This document shows, piece by piece, positions 46,376 to 59,700 of a stretch of 64,000 nt of DNA. Location of the stretch: contig MQVO02000024.1 in assembly GCA_001986395.2 (NCBI GenBank), positions 421,154-485,153 on the forward strand. Reading direction: 5' to 3'. This DNA comes from Irpex lacteus (taxonomy: Eukaryota; Basidiomycota; Agaricomycetes; Polyporales; Irpicaceae). How positions within the stretch are numbered: position 1 is the stretch's first letter; every line of letters starts with the position of its first letter. A program made the translations under genes and the position numbers. The notes below the pieces were generated by a model, which ran no database searches, was not told the DNA's origin, and saw only the letters and a list, made by a program, of their open reading frames with translations.

Positions 46376-47463
46376 AGACTGCGTTTGATGTACTCTTGTC
46401 GACACCATAAGCGCCGGCCCCGCCGTCGGCAACGCATGATTTTCTCATTCCAGCGCCTATTTGATTCCGGCCTCGTGTCTATGTGTCTGCCAACCCTTCC
46501 ATTATTCCGTGCTCATGTGGTTTTTCCTTTCCAGACGATTTAGCTTTTCAATGTGCCTGGCTGCACCTGTTCTATCAACCAATCAAAGGCAAAAGTTACA
46601 CATTAAGTCTTCCAATAGGAGCACACTTGCCAAGCGACACTGTTCGTAACTTCCAGCTGACCTTCAGTCTTTCGTGCTCAGCAGAGTCGTCCGTCTACCT
46701 CCCTTCGTCTGGTTCTATATTTCTCTTTCACCTCCTCCAGTAGATTTACAATGATAGCTTTCCTGCCGCAGATGCACATTGTCATATGTCCCTGAAACAT
46801 TTGCCTGGCCAACTTTTAACACTCTCAAGGAAAACAGAGCAAGCTTGTTGTCCGGGTTGTTTCATCCACACCCTCTCCTCTGTATCTACACCGGTGAGCT
46901 GTCCTAACCATGGGGGTGCAGTTTTTTCCATGTACAACCTACTGTTTTGAATCGGGCTGTACAGCATAGTAGGTGCCTGTTGTAAATGCACTTTGCTCAA
47001 AACAACCGTCGTGACGCCTGCTTTTGTCACGTTAGCTGCTTGATCCCATTTCCGTGATGTTATTTACTCTTAGCTGCGCTCTTACGCCTTCAAAAAATCT
47101 CTGCTGACGCTGGTTGTTTCGGTCTAAATCGCACAGCTTGTAGTCGTAAGTGCTTACAACTGCCCCTCTTATTGAGAAGTTCCTTATTTCACCACTTCAA
47201 ACTGACTACTTGCTTTCCTGCTCACTTGTTCTCGTTTTCACCGATACACTTTGCCGTATCTCAGAGATGTAGCGACAGTTAAAGTCCACTGAAGACTGCC
47301 CATATTGTCTGGTGCAAACGTAGGTGATAGTAGCCTTTGGCCACTCTGAGTGTCACTGCACTTGTCAGCCCAGTATTTCTGTAACAAAGCGCAAATGTAG
47401 TTTGTAAGTGCAAAGTAGTACAGTATAACGTAACATAGTTAAGCATAATTGTACAGCTTCCTA

Positions 47464-47736
47464 GGCCCCGTTCGATGACACCGCTATGGTCCAGTCACGC
47501 TACGTCATCGCACCTAATGAGGCTGAAACTCAGTGTCATTCTGGTATACTCTGTTACAGCGTTATTAGATTCTTCCTCTAATTTCCTACGCAAGTCACGT
47601 CTCGTCATGTCTCCTTATACTCTATCTGCTTTCATGGGCTTCTCGTTGTGACATAACGTGACCTGAGCTGACTAACTATAACGTAGCGGAAGATAACATA
47701 ACGTAGCGGGATATAGCGGTGTTGTCGAACAGGGCC
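47464..47736. mobile_element. MITE with ~26-bp terminal inverted repeats
   Basis: The left end GGCCCCGTTCGATGACACC and the right end, reversed, GGCCCTGTTCGACAACACC match over about 26 bp including CGCTAT. The element is 273 bp with no coding capacity. The flanking triplets are CTA and TTA, compatible with a mutated TWA duplication of the PIF/Harbinger type. The GGSCCTGTTCG start also recalls that superfamily. The interior has AACGTAGCGG-type short repeats. Confidence 0.75.
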
Positions 47737-48680
47737 TTAGTTACGTGGGAAATCTATTTTCGACTGGACTGGTCAGAGTTGCCAGGGCTTCTCTTTGTCT
47801 TCAACACCGGAAATCATGCATAGGATTCAGGTCTACCGCGCAGGTTCAAAGCAAGTTTTGACTCTCCCTCAAGTGTGCGGGGTGCATCCGCAAACATGCA
47901 AAGTCATCTAATTTTTGCACAAATAGCTGGCTCCAGGTTCTTACTATAGTGTGCCTTGATCATAGACCACTGCTACATATTAGCTGAAATTCGAACATGA
48001 GTGTATACATGGGCGTATAGTTTTGGATTCAGCTAGGTATTGGTGTGCACATCAACTGATGAAAATGTGTCATGCTAACGTTCATTTGATGAGCCCATAA
48101 CAGCGGTTATGAGCTCGCTGCGACAGGCAAAGCTGATGGTCAGTGAAGTTTGTGCATTATGCTTCCTTTCGCATACCAAAGTAATGATGGTGACTCGATC
48201 CACAGGATCCACCAGAGTCGAACACGCATCTTGAGGTAAAATAAAAAAGGGCGTGTGAGAGGGTCTGGAGTAAGTAGGCAGTAGGTGCCGTTATTCAAGA
48301 AACTGGATTGTGCCTCCGTTCTAGATCAAAGCTCCAGCATCTATTTTTGATAAGTAGAGTCAATGGAAAGTGTATTTGGGTCGCTAGTGAACAGGGGGCA
48401 ATGAAATGGGAAGGAAATGAAACAAAAGCTGTTGCATGATAGTTTGACAATGAGGGAGACATGGGTGGAGAAGGGGAGACAACTTCTGGTTGAGATCAGT
48501 AAAGCGGACGTGCAAGGGAAGTCGAAGGAACAGGGATGTTCGGTTGCGGGAATGTGACAGAGAATAAATGGAAGAGATGCGAGAGAATAAGCGCCCATGA
48601 CATATCATTAGGTAACAATTGGTGTGTGATCAGGGACATGCGCCGCCCGCGTCTCTAGTTCTTGAACTCGAACCACCATC

Positions 48681-49453
48681 ATGCCAGGTAGCACGGAAGG
48701 TGCATTGCAGGATAACTTCGCGGAAGAGGACGGGTACAGCAGTGATGGAAGTGGTGAGCAGTGGTGACGAGTCTTTTCGACGTTGTGCTGACTTACAAAA
48801 CAGATGCCACAATTAGAGCTAGTGCGCTGGCAAATGTACAACACTGGCGAGAGGAACCTGGCAAGGCCACAGATGATGCCAGGAATGCAAGCCCTGTGCG
48901 AGCAGCGCCTCGCAATGCTCCACGTCGCGACCTGAGCTGTGTTGTCCGCGATACAGTGGATCGTTCAGCAGCGTATAACGAGGCCTGCTTTCGTATGCAG
49001 GTGGAAGGAGACGATGAAAACGGGAGCGAGACGTCGATTTACACGGAGGAGGAGATTGCTGAGGTATTCCTTGTTGATGTGGATGTGCCGGCGGAGGAAT
49101 GGGACAATTTGGTGAAGGTTTTAGGACGCATGCAGCCCAGACGATTGCGGCTTGGGTGTTGCAGTGAGCATGGGGGCCATGACCTGCTTCCGCTTGGATG
49201 GATGAGAATGCAGGAACGAGCAATAGTGGCATGCTATGCCTCGCTGGACACGGAAGCCGTGGTTGTGGGAGTGTATGGATACGTGGAGGGCGAGGGTGAG
49301 TTGCACTCGATGCGTGCAATTGCAGGGGGAGCGACGAAGGGTGCACACATCGAGGAGATGATACGCAAATGGTGCCTGGCTAGGTCATTCACGTTTAGAG
49401 ACGAGCTTCGGCGACAGCGCCTTCCTACGTTCAAAGTTGAGTATTATGATTGA
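48681..49453 (+). CDS. Unknown protein (240 aa)
   Basis: Exons 48681-48753 and 48804-49453, with a 50-nt intron (GTGAGC...ACAG), give 240 aa ending in TGA. The N terminus is acidic (NFAEEDGYSSDGS). The middle is mixed, including SETSIYTEEEIAEVFLVDVD. The C-terminal half is a compact-looking alpha/beta region: LGCCSEHGGHDLLPLGWM, then VACYASLDTEAVVVGVYGYV and AHIEEMIRKWCLARSF. The CC ... H pattern (CCSEHGGH) might hold a metal or be structural; this is not established. No family is recognised. It lies about 460 bp upstream of the 1686-aa gene on the same strand, with three hairpins of the CGCCGATA family in the gap. Confidence 0.65.
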
Positions 49454-49540
49454 GCGTAATGTTTGTCGAACAACGGACAATGATCTGTGTGAGAGCGATT
49501 TCAATACTGCCGGACATATTTGATTGCAGACCGGGGAGAT

Positions 49541-49757
49541 CGCCGATGGTGGGGAGACGTATATCGGCAAAATGTTCTGAATCGACGTGTGAGCCTCACA
49601 ATCGAGTGGCAGGTTGCTGCAGCCATGGAAGGCGACCGGTGGGCTGCAGAACTGCCGATAGGTGACGTGTCAGTATCGGCTATCGGACGATAATTTAAAA
49701 TGAACGCAAAGGGACAAGGGAGTGAGAACGCCGATACCGGTAACACATCTATCGGCG
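49541..49757. repeat. Three CGCCGATA hairpins upstream of the ParB-like gene
   Basis: 49541-49568 (CGCCGATGG ... TATATCGGC), 49653-49680 (TGCCGATAG ... AGTATCGGC) and 49729-49757 (CGCCGATAC ... CTATCGGCG). All lie between the stop of the 240-aa gene and the ATG at 49918, so they may be in the promoter of the large gene. Confidence 0.85.
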
Positions 49758-49917
49758 AAAAGAACACATCATGGCGTGATATCAGTTGTGACGTGATGTA
49801 CACGTGGCGCGTGACATAACGCGTGACTGTTTCATCGATGGAAAGAGTTCACCGCCGTTCTTCAGTTCTGACAACCATCTTTCGAACGCACCCTCACCTG
49901 CATATACAAACTCGACA

Positions 49918-52900
49918 ATGTCTCTTGATACCGGTGCGATCGACAGCGACCAAATGGTTATTGATAACCATGAGAACGAGGTGTGTGACCAATGCATGGA
50001 TTCTTAGCGACTAATTTTGATTCAGTTGGCTCAGGAGAAGGTGCGTTGCTGTGCGACGAAGAAATTACATTGCGAATTGATAAAGTATGTAGAACGAAGA
50101 CTTGGAACAGGTCGGTCAGCGCGAAGGCGACGTTGATGCGGACGACGAAAACGGCGGCAGCCAAAGAAGCGGCGACGAAAAGGCAGAGGGAGACGACGAC
50201 GACGACGACGGTGGCGAGGTACGTCTTGCGAGTTGTGTCCTCAGTACGAATGGAGCGGGCTCATGAGGCTTGGGCAGGCTGAGAGTCCAATCACGGGTGA
50301 GGATGGTGAGGCCCTGTTTGGATCTACGGGGGACCCCGAGGAGGAGAAAGAAGAGGAGAGCGAGGAAGAGAAGGTTGAAGTGGTGAAGAAGAAGCCGAAG
50401 GGCCAAGGGAGGAAAAAGAGGAGGACGAAGAAAGAACAGGAGGATTTGGATATCATGGATGTTGAAGAGGACGAGGTACGCGTTCTGAACGAATGTTGAC
50501 ATACATTGCTGACTTGGTATCTCGTTGGTGTACACAGGAAGCGCGACAGGAAGCACTGCGGGAGGCCCGGGAAGAGGCTGAGAAACGCTTCGCCGCGATT
50601 GAGGCCGAAGAGCTCGACGGTGAGGGCAAGTTCGAGGTTGCGAAGAGAGAGGTTCAAGCGGGCTTCTGGGGCTATGCGCGATGGGACATCACGTCGACCA
50701 GTGAGCCTCGTCTGCGCTTCGGACTCGTCAATAATCGACCGCTCGTGCGAACGCAAGCTGCGACTCTTGCGGCGTCCATGATGGAGGAAGGAGTTCGTCG
50801 GTGTGACGAACGCACCGCCATCCCGATCGTGGTGCCGAAAGCGGATCTGGTCAAGGACAAGCAGGACGTAGTCTTCAAAGACAAGCTTACCGATTACCAG
50901 TCGCTGGATACCGTGGTACGCAAAGGACTGGCTTCCGTGAACGCGTTGGGTGGGCAGCATCGTGTTGCTGCGATGACTATGAACGTGGCCAAGGCGGGAC
51001 GTTACATGGAGAGCCGCGGGGGCAAGGCAGAGATGATAAAGAGTAGCCAGCAGGTCATGAAGTATCGAAAGCAGCTTGAGCATTTGAAGATGGGCACTAG
51101 GGCGTACGAGGAGACGTTGGCGAACCTGCGCGAAGCCGAGAGTCAACTACTAAACGCGGAGTTGGAAGTCGGTCGGATGGCGTCGCTGGATAAGCACAAA
51201 GGGCAGTGGCTTATCGCGATCTATATGCATGGTGCGTGGTAGACGTTTTGAAACTATCGGAGTGGGCGCTGATTGTATCCCAGAGAACCTTTCGGCGCTG
51301 GGTCGGCGTGAGCTTTCGAGCAACAAGCGCGACACGCGGTTTGCGGAGAATGAGGAGGAGACGACATACGGCTGGATGCGCGGGTGGATGCAGGACGACT
51401 TTCGTCAGGCTGAGCTTGCGAAGGGGGAGCTCGCGGAGCTTGTTGCTGAGAGGGACGCGATGGAGGTGGCGCTGAACACGCTGAACACCACGATAGCGGC
51501 CGTGCAGGTCAAGGCAAAGCAAATCGAGGAGTACGAAGGCGCGCTGGAGGCGGAAGATGCGCCGGTGATGGATGTCGAGATTCCAGCGAACATCGAGTAC
51601 GACGAGAAGGAACACGAGGACAAGTCAGCGGGAGAGAAAGCGGAGCTTCTCCTTGAGGCACTCCTCGAACGACGGAAGTCTCTCGAGGCTCGGAGAGTGG
51701 AACTCCCCGGCCTTATCGCAGCCAAGGAGGAAGATGCCCAGAACATGGATCTCATGCGCCGGGAGGGATGGAATATGAACGTCGTCGCGAAGAGGCCGAA
51801 GGGCGCCGCCAAGACATCGCTGTCTGTGCTCCTGCAGTCGAACCACGTTCGACACTGGGTTCAAAACTTTGTCCAGTTCGACGTTTACTATCGCACGCTG
51901 AAGGAGACGAAGGTGAGGTGGATGAACCAGAACATGTGCAATGTTTGGGGCGGGGTGAGTCGTCATAGCAAATATATGTGATTGATCTGACGACGACGGG
52001 GGTGTTGTTAGCTCTTTTCAAGGGCTGTGGGCAAGATGTTCGACGTCTTCCTCGATATCCTGCGCCCAGAGGACGGTGAGCGGCGGAAGCTGGACGCCGT
52101 CTACGAGGAATGGCTCGTGACTGCGGCGCAACTGGACAAGATACTCGACGCGAAGAAGGACAACGCTGTTTTCCCTGGCAAGGAGGCAGAGTTTGAAGCG
52201 GTTATTGCCAAGCGTACGGAGCTGAAGCGACGTTGCCGTGGAAAGGCGCACTCGATCCCAGATGTCGGGTGCATGACCATGGAGTTCTTCAACACCCTCG
52301 ACATGACTTTCTTCGCTCGATTCGGCCAAATCGCCAACTCGATTGGCATTCCGGACATGAAGAAGCTCTGGCAGGCACGCGAACGCTATGCCACTGACGT
52401 CCGCGATCAATTCCTCAAGCTCTCCCCGATCGTCACGAATGTGGACGACCCCGCCCGACGTGTCTGGGTTGTTCGAGCGTTCCGTGCGGAGATTCTCCTG
52501 TCACCGAACGGGCCGTCCGAAGGCATTTGGCCCTTGCCTACCGCCGAGAGCATCAAGCGTACCCACACAATGCTCGAGTCGCACGAAGATGCCATTCTGG
52601 AGGTACGTTTTCAATTTGTTCAGTTCGCCGATGGCTGCATGTGCTACCATCGGCGAAAAGTCATTCGCACTGGCAGGACGTGACCCACCACATCAGGTGG
52701 TGAAGGTCATTCCGTTATCGAGTGGATGTGAACTTTGCCGATATAAGTCACGTATATATCGGCTTTCTGCAACGCTCGTCTGTGCCAGTGCCAGTGCTGC
52801 TCATGAAACCACCACGTCCATTTCGCCGACGGACGTCACGTTGATATCGGCGAAACGTTCACACTTATTTTATAGATGTCCATGTGGTTTGCACCTATGG

Positions 52901-55900
52901 CACCATATTGTCTGGAGGGCGCGCGAGGGTCCTCTTACAAGGACGCGTCGGAGATGATGTTCGAGTCCTTGAGGCACCCGGATGCGAAGATCGACGAGAG
53001 CAAGATCGACGCCGCACAGGACGCTCTTTTCACCGAGATATGGCAGAACCAGTCGACATATTTCTTGACGCTCGGTCGCAATATCTCAGCTGGTGGCAGC
53101 TATTGTCCCGTCACGCGCTGGGTTAACCGACGCAGTCTTCAAAGCGCTTTTCTCGGTGATGTCATCGACTCTTACGCCCTGGCTCTCGTCAACGATAACG
53201 GTGCCGTCTCTCGAACATCCGCTCTCCTCGACACAGCGGAAGCCGAAGGGACCAAAGGAAAGCAGGCCGCAGGGAAGGAGAAGAAGATGTCCCCGAAAGC
53301 GAAGGAGGAGGCACTGGCGGCCCTGCCACCCATTGTTTTTGGAGATCGGGCGTACCGCTGGAACGAAGGACTGGAGCTCGGGTTGCAATACGAGAAATAC
53401 GCGAAGGAGCAGGCGAAGCGCGGCGGCTCGAAAAAAAAGCAGCAGAATACGGCGAAATCGCTTACGCAGTCGGCAGATACGACCAAGAAGCTCTTCAAGC
53501 CTCAGCGTACGATAACCCCGATCAACCTTGCAGCTTACGCCGAGGTGCTCGACATCTTGCCCAAGCCCCTAACAGCCATTCACGCTGATGAGCTGAATGT
53601 CAGTCGTCAGTTCGAGGCACTGCTAAAGACAGCGAGGAAATACGGGCAAAACGTACTCACGACGGACGACCCTTCACCTTACTTGCGCGTGCTTATTCGC
53701 ACCCCGATGCGATGGGGTAGTCTTACAGGGCACGGCTTCAAGGACATCCTTAACTACTGGATCCCGTCTGCGCTCATGGAAGTTCACGTCGTCAACAACT
53801 ATCGCGTCGGCCTCATCGAGGACGACGAAGGCGGTTACTTGCGACAAAGGCTCGAAAAAGTTCTGCAAGCTTTCCTCGTCGCCGACTCCAAAGACTTCAA
53901 TTGGCCAGACGGCTTGCGAAACGTCAAGGATCTGAAAGGTGTCATCGATCCCCAGTCAACGTTGGCGAAAATGGAGAGCATCGTCGCGAGATACCGTCAG
54001 CGCGGCAATGACGACCTGAAACGGGTCTTGAACACTCTATCGTCGTCAATTTCGACGACTCTCCCGCCTTCGTTTACCTCACTGCCGACGAGTGTTGCTG
54101 AGCACTCAATTACGACGCCTGAGATGCAAACAGCAATCCGCGCGGTGCATGCGGTATGTCAGCATAATCTACCCTAACAGCACCAACTGACCAGGTTTAC
54201 ATCAGGCGGCGACGACCATTATCGATCAAACCATCTTCTTGTTCCAGCGTGAAACTTTGAAGGAGGCTCTCGCTGACACAGCAGATGAGCGGATGCGGGC
54301 AGACGCGGCGCTAATTTTGGAGAAATATCCACATCTGAGCTCGCCGATCTATCAAATCCGCCCCGTCGACTTCGATGACAATCTCCTGCGTCGTCGCGTC
54401 ATGGATCCATGTCCGGTAATAGGTCTCCTCGGTTTCGCGACCCTTGGCGAAAAATACCGCAAGTTCCGCGCTGCCGAAACGCAGAGGGTGAAGGCGGAGG
54501 CGTCGTCGTCGACCGGTTCGTCATCGAAGGCATTGCAAGACGCAACAGGTGCGTGTTTCATTAAATATTGATCCATGGAACTTCGACGAGATGAGCTTAG
54601 GCACGACTCGAACTCCTACACCGCGTCCCATCGCTACTCGCCGAGACACCGTCGTGGCGAGGCCTGTGAGACTTGCCGACGTTGGCGCGGATGTTGCGAT
54701 GGACAAGGGGAAAGGGAAGGGCAAAGCTGTCGCTGGTCGCTCGGCAACGGCATTGTCCAACGTGGCCGAAGTACCTCAGGTCGAACCGACGATAAACGTC
54801 CCGCAAATCGAAGACCACCCGAGGCGACCTCGCAAACGCAGTCACTCTCAGTCGGAGTCTACGTCGTCGGCAGCAGACGGTGATCAGGAGACAGATGACG
54901 ACGCTGCCAGCTCTACCAAGCGTCGGCGCAACACACTTACTCCTCGCGACGTTTCGGGTGTTAGAGGCACAGGTGTCGGCCAACTCACCTCAGCTACTCC
55001 GCGAGAGGCGGGTGTCCCTGGGAGCGCTGCAAGCACCATCGTCGATCAGTCATCGCTTGCTGCCCAGTCGTCGCCTGACATCGCTTCACTGGCGATAAGT
55101 GGCACTCCGGAGCAGTCTGAAATGGTTGCAATCCAGCAAGCATTGGAGGCGAGTCGCGAGGCTGCAAGATTGGAAGCATCTCGTCAGGTCGCATTGATGG
55201 CGCCCGGTGCTGGAAGCAGCTCGACCGCTGCTAATGTGGAGGATCAGCACTCGACTCCTTTGATTGACGAGACCCGGTCCAAGGACGTTGTGATGCGCTC
55301 CCCGGCTGCATCGCCTGAACCAAGTGATCGAACTGGGGCACCTGTCGTCGCCAATGAAGAGCCAGGTAGTCGTCGTGATGATGCGTCGCCCCACTCTCCC
55401 GCTCACAGCACTACATCGGATATGCAGTTGTCGTCGCCGCTGAGTGGACCAGGTGAGTGCTTCTCATATGAAAGCGCAGAGTATACTCTCGTTCGCCGAT
55501 AGATGTCGCGACAGCCGTCGGCGTTTTGGACATTTTCGCAGGTCCATCCGTCGATCCGAAAGGCATCAGACATGTCTCACCGCCGATAGTTGTCGCGCAT
55601 TTACCGGCGATCCTGCTCTTCAACGTATGCACATACTAACTTCTATTTTCATCCGCTCGCACCTCATTCCTGGTCCATGCTGCGATCGCCACTCAACGTA
55701 CGTAAACTACCCTAACCCTGGAACGCAACAATAATGCTGATGGTTGTCTTCATGAATTGATTGATTAATCCCAGTATCCTTCTCACCGTCAAAGACGATG
55801 AGACCATTGATCAGTCGCCAAGAAGATCTTTGCGTCCGAGCACGCTCGCTTCTCAGACCCGACCACCACGCTCAGGCCAACCTCGTAAGTCGTCGCTCCT

Positions 55901-56100
55901 CTCAAGTAAATGCGAAGCAATCATATTTATAAATTTATTTCAACGCCATCCTCAATGCAGGTCGTGGACGAGCTGGGGGAAACAATGCACCTGGTCGCCG
56001 CGAATCCTCGGCTGACCACGAGCCATCGCCGAGGCCTCCCCAGTCGCGGAGTACGGGCAAACGGCGTCAGCTCACGCCGCGCCCGCACGAGCGACCCTAG
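49918..56100 (+). CDS. Large protein with a ParB/sulfiredoxin-like motif (1686 aa)
   Basis: Twelve exons (49918-49980, 50026-50040, 50093-50218, 50278-50475, 50538-51231, 51284-51954, 52012-52602, 52876-54153, 54206-54548, 54601-55452, 55795-55884, 55961-56100) keep one frame to the TAG. Residues 1-135 are acidic, then Lys-rich. Residues about 185-285 read RLRFGLVNNRPLVRTQ, then AIPIVV, then LGGQHRVAA. A basic/hydrophobic lead, a PI-V strand and a G-x-H-R helix start are the hallmarks of the ParB/Srx fold, whose members bind or hydrolyse nucleotides and, in bacteria, bind palindromic DNA. Two coiled-coil stretches follow (about 405-515). Residues 590-1320 are globular and unassigned. The last 350 residues are Ser/Pro-rich with nuclear-localisation-like patches (RRPRKRSHS, STKRRRN). 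Introns 7 and 10 are long and contain hairpins. Function unknown; the ParB assignment is a motif-level inference. Confidence 0.75.
52624..52855. repeat. Three CGCCGATA hairpins inside intron 7 of the ParB-like gene
   Basis: 52624-52657 (TTCGCCGATGG ... CCATCGGCGAA, perfect arms), 52735-52764 (TTGCCGATAT ... ATATCGGC) and 52821-52855 (TTTCGCCGA ... TCGGCGAAA). They make up much of a 273-nt intron in a gene whose hairpin-free introns are 45-76 nt. Confidence 0.9.
55494..55608. repeat. Two CGCCGATA hairpins inside intron 10
   Basis: 55494-55523 (CGCCGATAG ... CCGTCGGCG) and 55581-55608 (CGCCGATAG ... TTACCGGCG), 87 bp apart, within a 342-nt intron. Confidence 0.85.
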
Positions 56101-56772
56101 GTCGCGTATCTCGTCGGTGTCCAGACAATAACCCGAACGTCGCCATCGTCGTCTCTGCAGTGCCTAGTGTATCCTCCTTCCCAACCGGCTGCGCTCTTTC
56201 ATCCGCTTTCCCCTCGACGCCTATCCATTCGCTATCGCCACGATCTCCCGCCTCATTTGTATTTGTATCACTCCCTTCCCGCCATCCATTCCGCATATCC
56301 TCCTCTGCCCCCTCACTCTCCATAGCTGTATAACTTTTGTACTATGTTTATCCATTACGTTCTCATGCTTACACACGTTCAATGCGATGAGTCCCCCTCG
56401 GATCACAAACACTTTTGACCGACACCAAATGCAAATTGAACAAATTTCAGTGAGCCTTATTTGAAACTGCAAATGTTCTTCCGAAAAACCTAAATTTATT
56501 TGCCCGATCAAGGGACAGGGGACGCCGCCGTCGCTATGTCTTATCTTCGTGTTTAGCATGTTTCAGGTGGTCGGACCACTCCGGATACCTCACGAGCACC
56601 CCGCCAAGGTCCGACGACATAGTTCTCGATTTGTTAAATCTGGGGAGGGATCTGTAGCCCGAGATATAAGTGCCAAACGGGCTAACCCAACCATCGTCTG
56701 ATTTGCACCCTGCTCTTCCTACGTGTACATCCTGAACTACGCCCCGAACTGAATAATAGCTTCCAAGCAAAA
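56101..56772. other. Intergenic between the two large genes
   Basis: About 670 bp without a supported gene or hairpin. Minus-strand frames up to 112 codons exist but have no recognisable content. Confidence 0.4.
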
Positions 56773-59700
56773 ATGGACATGGATTCGTATCGTCATCGGC
56801 TTGCTGCCGTTAGGTAACGTGCAGTCCTACCAGGAAGCTAGAGCAAATCTCATTGTTGTTATGTCCTTACTTATTCGCAGTGCGTTTCTGGACCGCCGAG
56901 CTGAGGTCGAGCCTGAGGAGGACGAAGACGTGGTGGATATTGACGAGTCCAACGCAGTCGACCTGGCGGATGTTGCCGCACCCCTTCAGTCCGAAGCCCC
57001 GCTGAAGCAGGGTGAAGTCAGCATCGGTGTGTCCCAAGCAACTTTGGACCGTGATTTCGCCTTGGAGACGATGCGCAAAATACCCACTCACCGGATCACC
57101 CTGGCACGACTCGAGCGACTTTACGAAGCTCGCCGGCCAGGACGCCTGGCGCAATCTGAGGCCATTCGCATCATGCAAAAGCCGCAAAAAGTGACCATCG
57201 ATCAAGAGTACCTCCGTCGTCCTTCCGACCCAGATCTCTCGTACTTCTCGATTACCTCTCACATCGACGCGTTAATGATCGTCCCCAGCAACATCGGACT
57301 CGCAGCAATCCTACCCGCCCGCCGACCTAATCAAAGCTTCAGTCTCCAGCTTTCTCTCACACGCCTCTCGCGTCCTTTCACCGCCAAAGATGGATATTTT
57401 GGCTTCGACCCTCACAAGGCGCTTATGTGGGTCGGACGATATGCATGCGACGCAGTGTGGGTGGCACTCGCAGATAATGTGCCGGAGGACGCGCCGCCCG
57501 ATACCCAGCCATATCGAGGCCGCGTGAAAGAGGCGATTGTCGACCGCCCCGTCGCCCACATGATTCTGATGTTTTTCGCATATTCCCTCTCCGTTGCCGC
57601 CGTCGCCGACATCCATATTTCCGGTGTTCGCTACCCACGGAACGTTGAAACGATCGACTGTGTAAAGAACAACACTAATTTACTGTGAGTCCTTCTCGCG
57701 TCCATTATCACCTGTCCGCCGATAGTCGTCGCTACGTCTATCAGCGTTTGTCCACTCCTCGTATTTGTCTGCCTCACTCAACTTCGCCGATATTTATCGA
57801 ACTTCTATCGGCTTTTTGTCCAAGACCATTCGCTAACCCCTCTCAAGTGCGATTAACAGAAACGGAATCAATCTCGACCTCAACTTTGATCAGGCTACTG
57901 CTTGGGACCACGCAATCCGGGCCACTTGGGTTGACTGGCTTGAAAATGCGCCGCCCGAGTATCAAGACGCGATTGGGTCCCGAGTCCCGATCTTCCTGAC
58001 CGTATCTTACGGGCAAGATTGGTCCTTTTTCCCCGGCCGCCCCGAAGAAGCAGATCCAATCGATTGGTGCAGCAATCGCGACCTTCGTCAAATCCGTTTC
58101 ATCTCTTTTGCAGTTGCGAGTGACATACAGTAAGTGTCACGCAATTGATTCATGTCACCTGTCCCTCATTGTCGCAAACCTCATTCGAACAGGGCTCGCG
58201 AGTATCACAACTTCGTCGACCTTCCGCCTGACCAAATCCGCGAGGATTATCCAGATACGGAGTTCTTTGATCATTGGGACCCGACGGTTCGAAATCCAGT
58301 CAATATCCACACCTATCCCGTCTTGACTGACGATGATCCCCCTGTCGAGAACCAAGTATTCACTGGCGACGGCGTGCGCGTACGGCGTCGGGAGGGCACG
58401 CCTTTGAGTTGGGGAGAGGACTGTGGGATGATGCTCAACCTTCGTACACTTCCTGTCCTTTTCGATCGGGCCGTCGCCGTTCCCACGGCCGCGAATGGAC
58501 AGGGACCGGAAGAGTACTCCGCACCTCGCGGCCTGGACTTGTATCCGCAGGCGTTTCTTGGCGACGTCGGTCATTATCAGTCTCAGGAGCTTCCTACCGT
58601 TTTCCGCGATGTTCTTCACCGCGTTAACTCGCGTGTTGGTGACCCGGAGATCGTCGACAGCCCGGAACTCGGTCCAGTCATCGGGGGGAGCTGTCAAGGA
58701 TATAACTCGGCCTTCCATCGCATTCGATACAATGTCAGCTCACACGATGTTCAGCTGGCGGAACAGACTGCCGACGCCGCAAGAATTTTCGCTCACAGTA
58801 CCTCAGAGAAAGCGAAAGCCTCCTCATTGTCCCAAAAGCTGCACGCTCATAAGCGGGCCTTTCATCGTTTGGAGCGTAAGCTTAGCTCGCCCAATGTGAA
58901 CACATCTTTGCGGCTGGAAAATGTGTATCATCTCGACCTCGGCGCAGTTGATGATGAGATGCGAAACGCAACGTCCGTATATTCCCATGACTGTCTCAGC
59001 ATCTATCCTCTGACACAAAGTGGCTTTTCTCAGGGACATCTTCCGCCATGTCATCTGTCCCCTCGCCTCTGCCTGGGTCTCGCAGCCGGTATTTTCGGTA
59101 TTGAGGGATCATCTGGTCATATTCCGTCCAAGGGTTAGCCGTCCACTCTTTCCTTCCACTCATGCCTGTAGCTAACGAACCACCAGGCTTATCCGTCCCT
59201 TTATCTCTGGACTTCGTATCCTCTCTCCTGCGCCTTGGAGGTTCTGTACGAGCAAACCAATCGCGCCTCGCAGCACATTATCCGCCAGTCTGAGGAAGAT
59301 GGTCGGCTGAATCTCAACGTCCTCCATCTACAACACTTTCATCAAATCGAACTCACTGCCATGCTCGAACGTACGGCCAACTTTGGACAGACGGGCAATG
59401 CTCGTGTGTTCAATGTAACACTCATGGATCAGCTCCTGCTATCCACTGTTGCGCGCCGGGGCACCCTCCCATACCTGGGCCCAATGATCCAGCTCAATGA
59501 ATGTGACGGGCCCTTGGCTTTTGTCGTCGACATCGATCGGTGGCCGCTGGATCCGTTTACTTCGGAACCCCTCTCCTCTGCTCTCGCCTCATTGGTTTTC
59601 CATTACGGCACACCGTTGGCGGCGGTGAGTACTCTTATCATATTGTTGACGATTCGCCGATGGGGACACGACGGCCATCGGCTTTGCGATCGAGCTGTAC

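Larger units (their letters stand above)
46056..48680. other. Long intergenic region with hairpins and a MITE
   Basis: No supported gene over 2.6 kb. It contains a perfect-armed hairpin at 46151, a short direct duplication at 46246-46375 and the 273-bp MITE at 47464-47736. The remaining stretches (46400-47460 and 47740-48680) show nothing recognisable. Confidence 0.5.
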
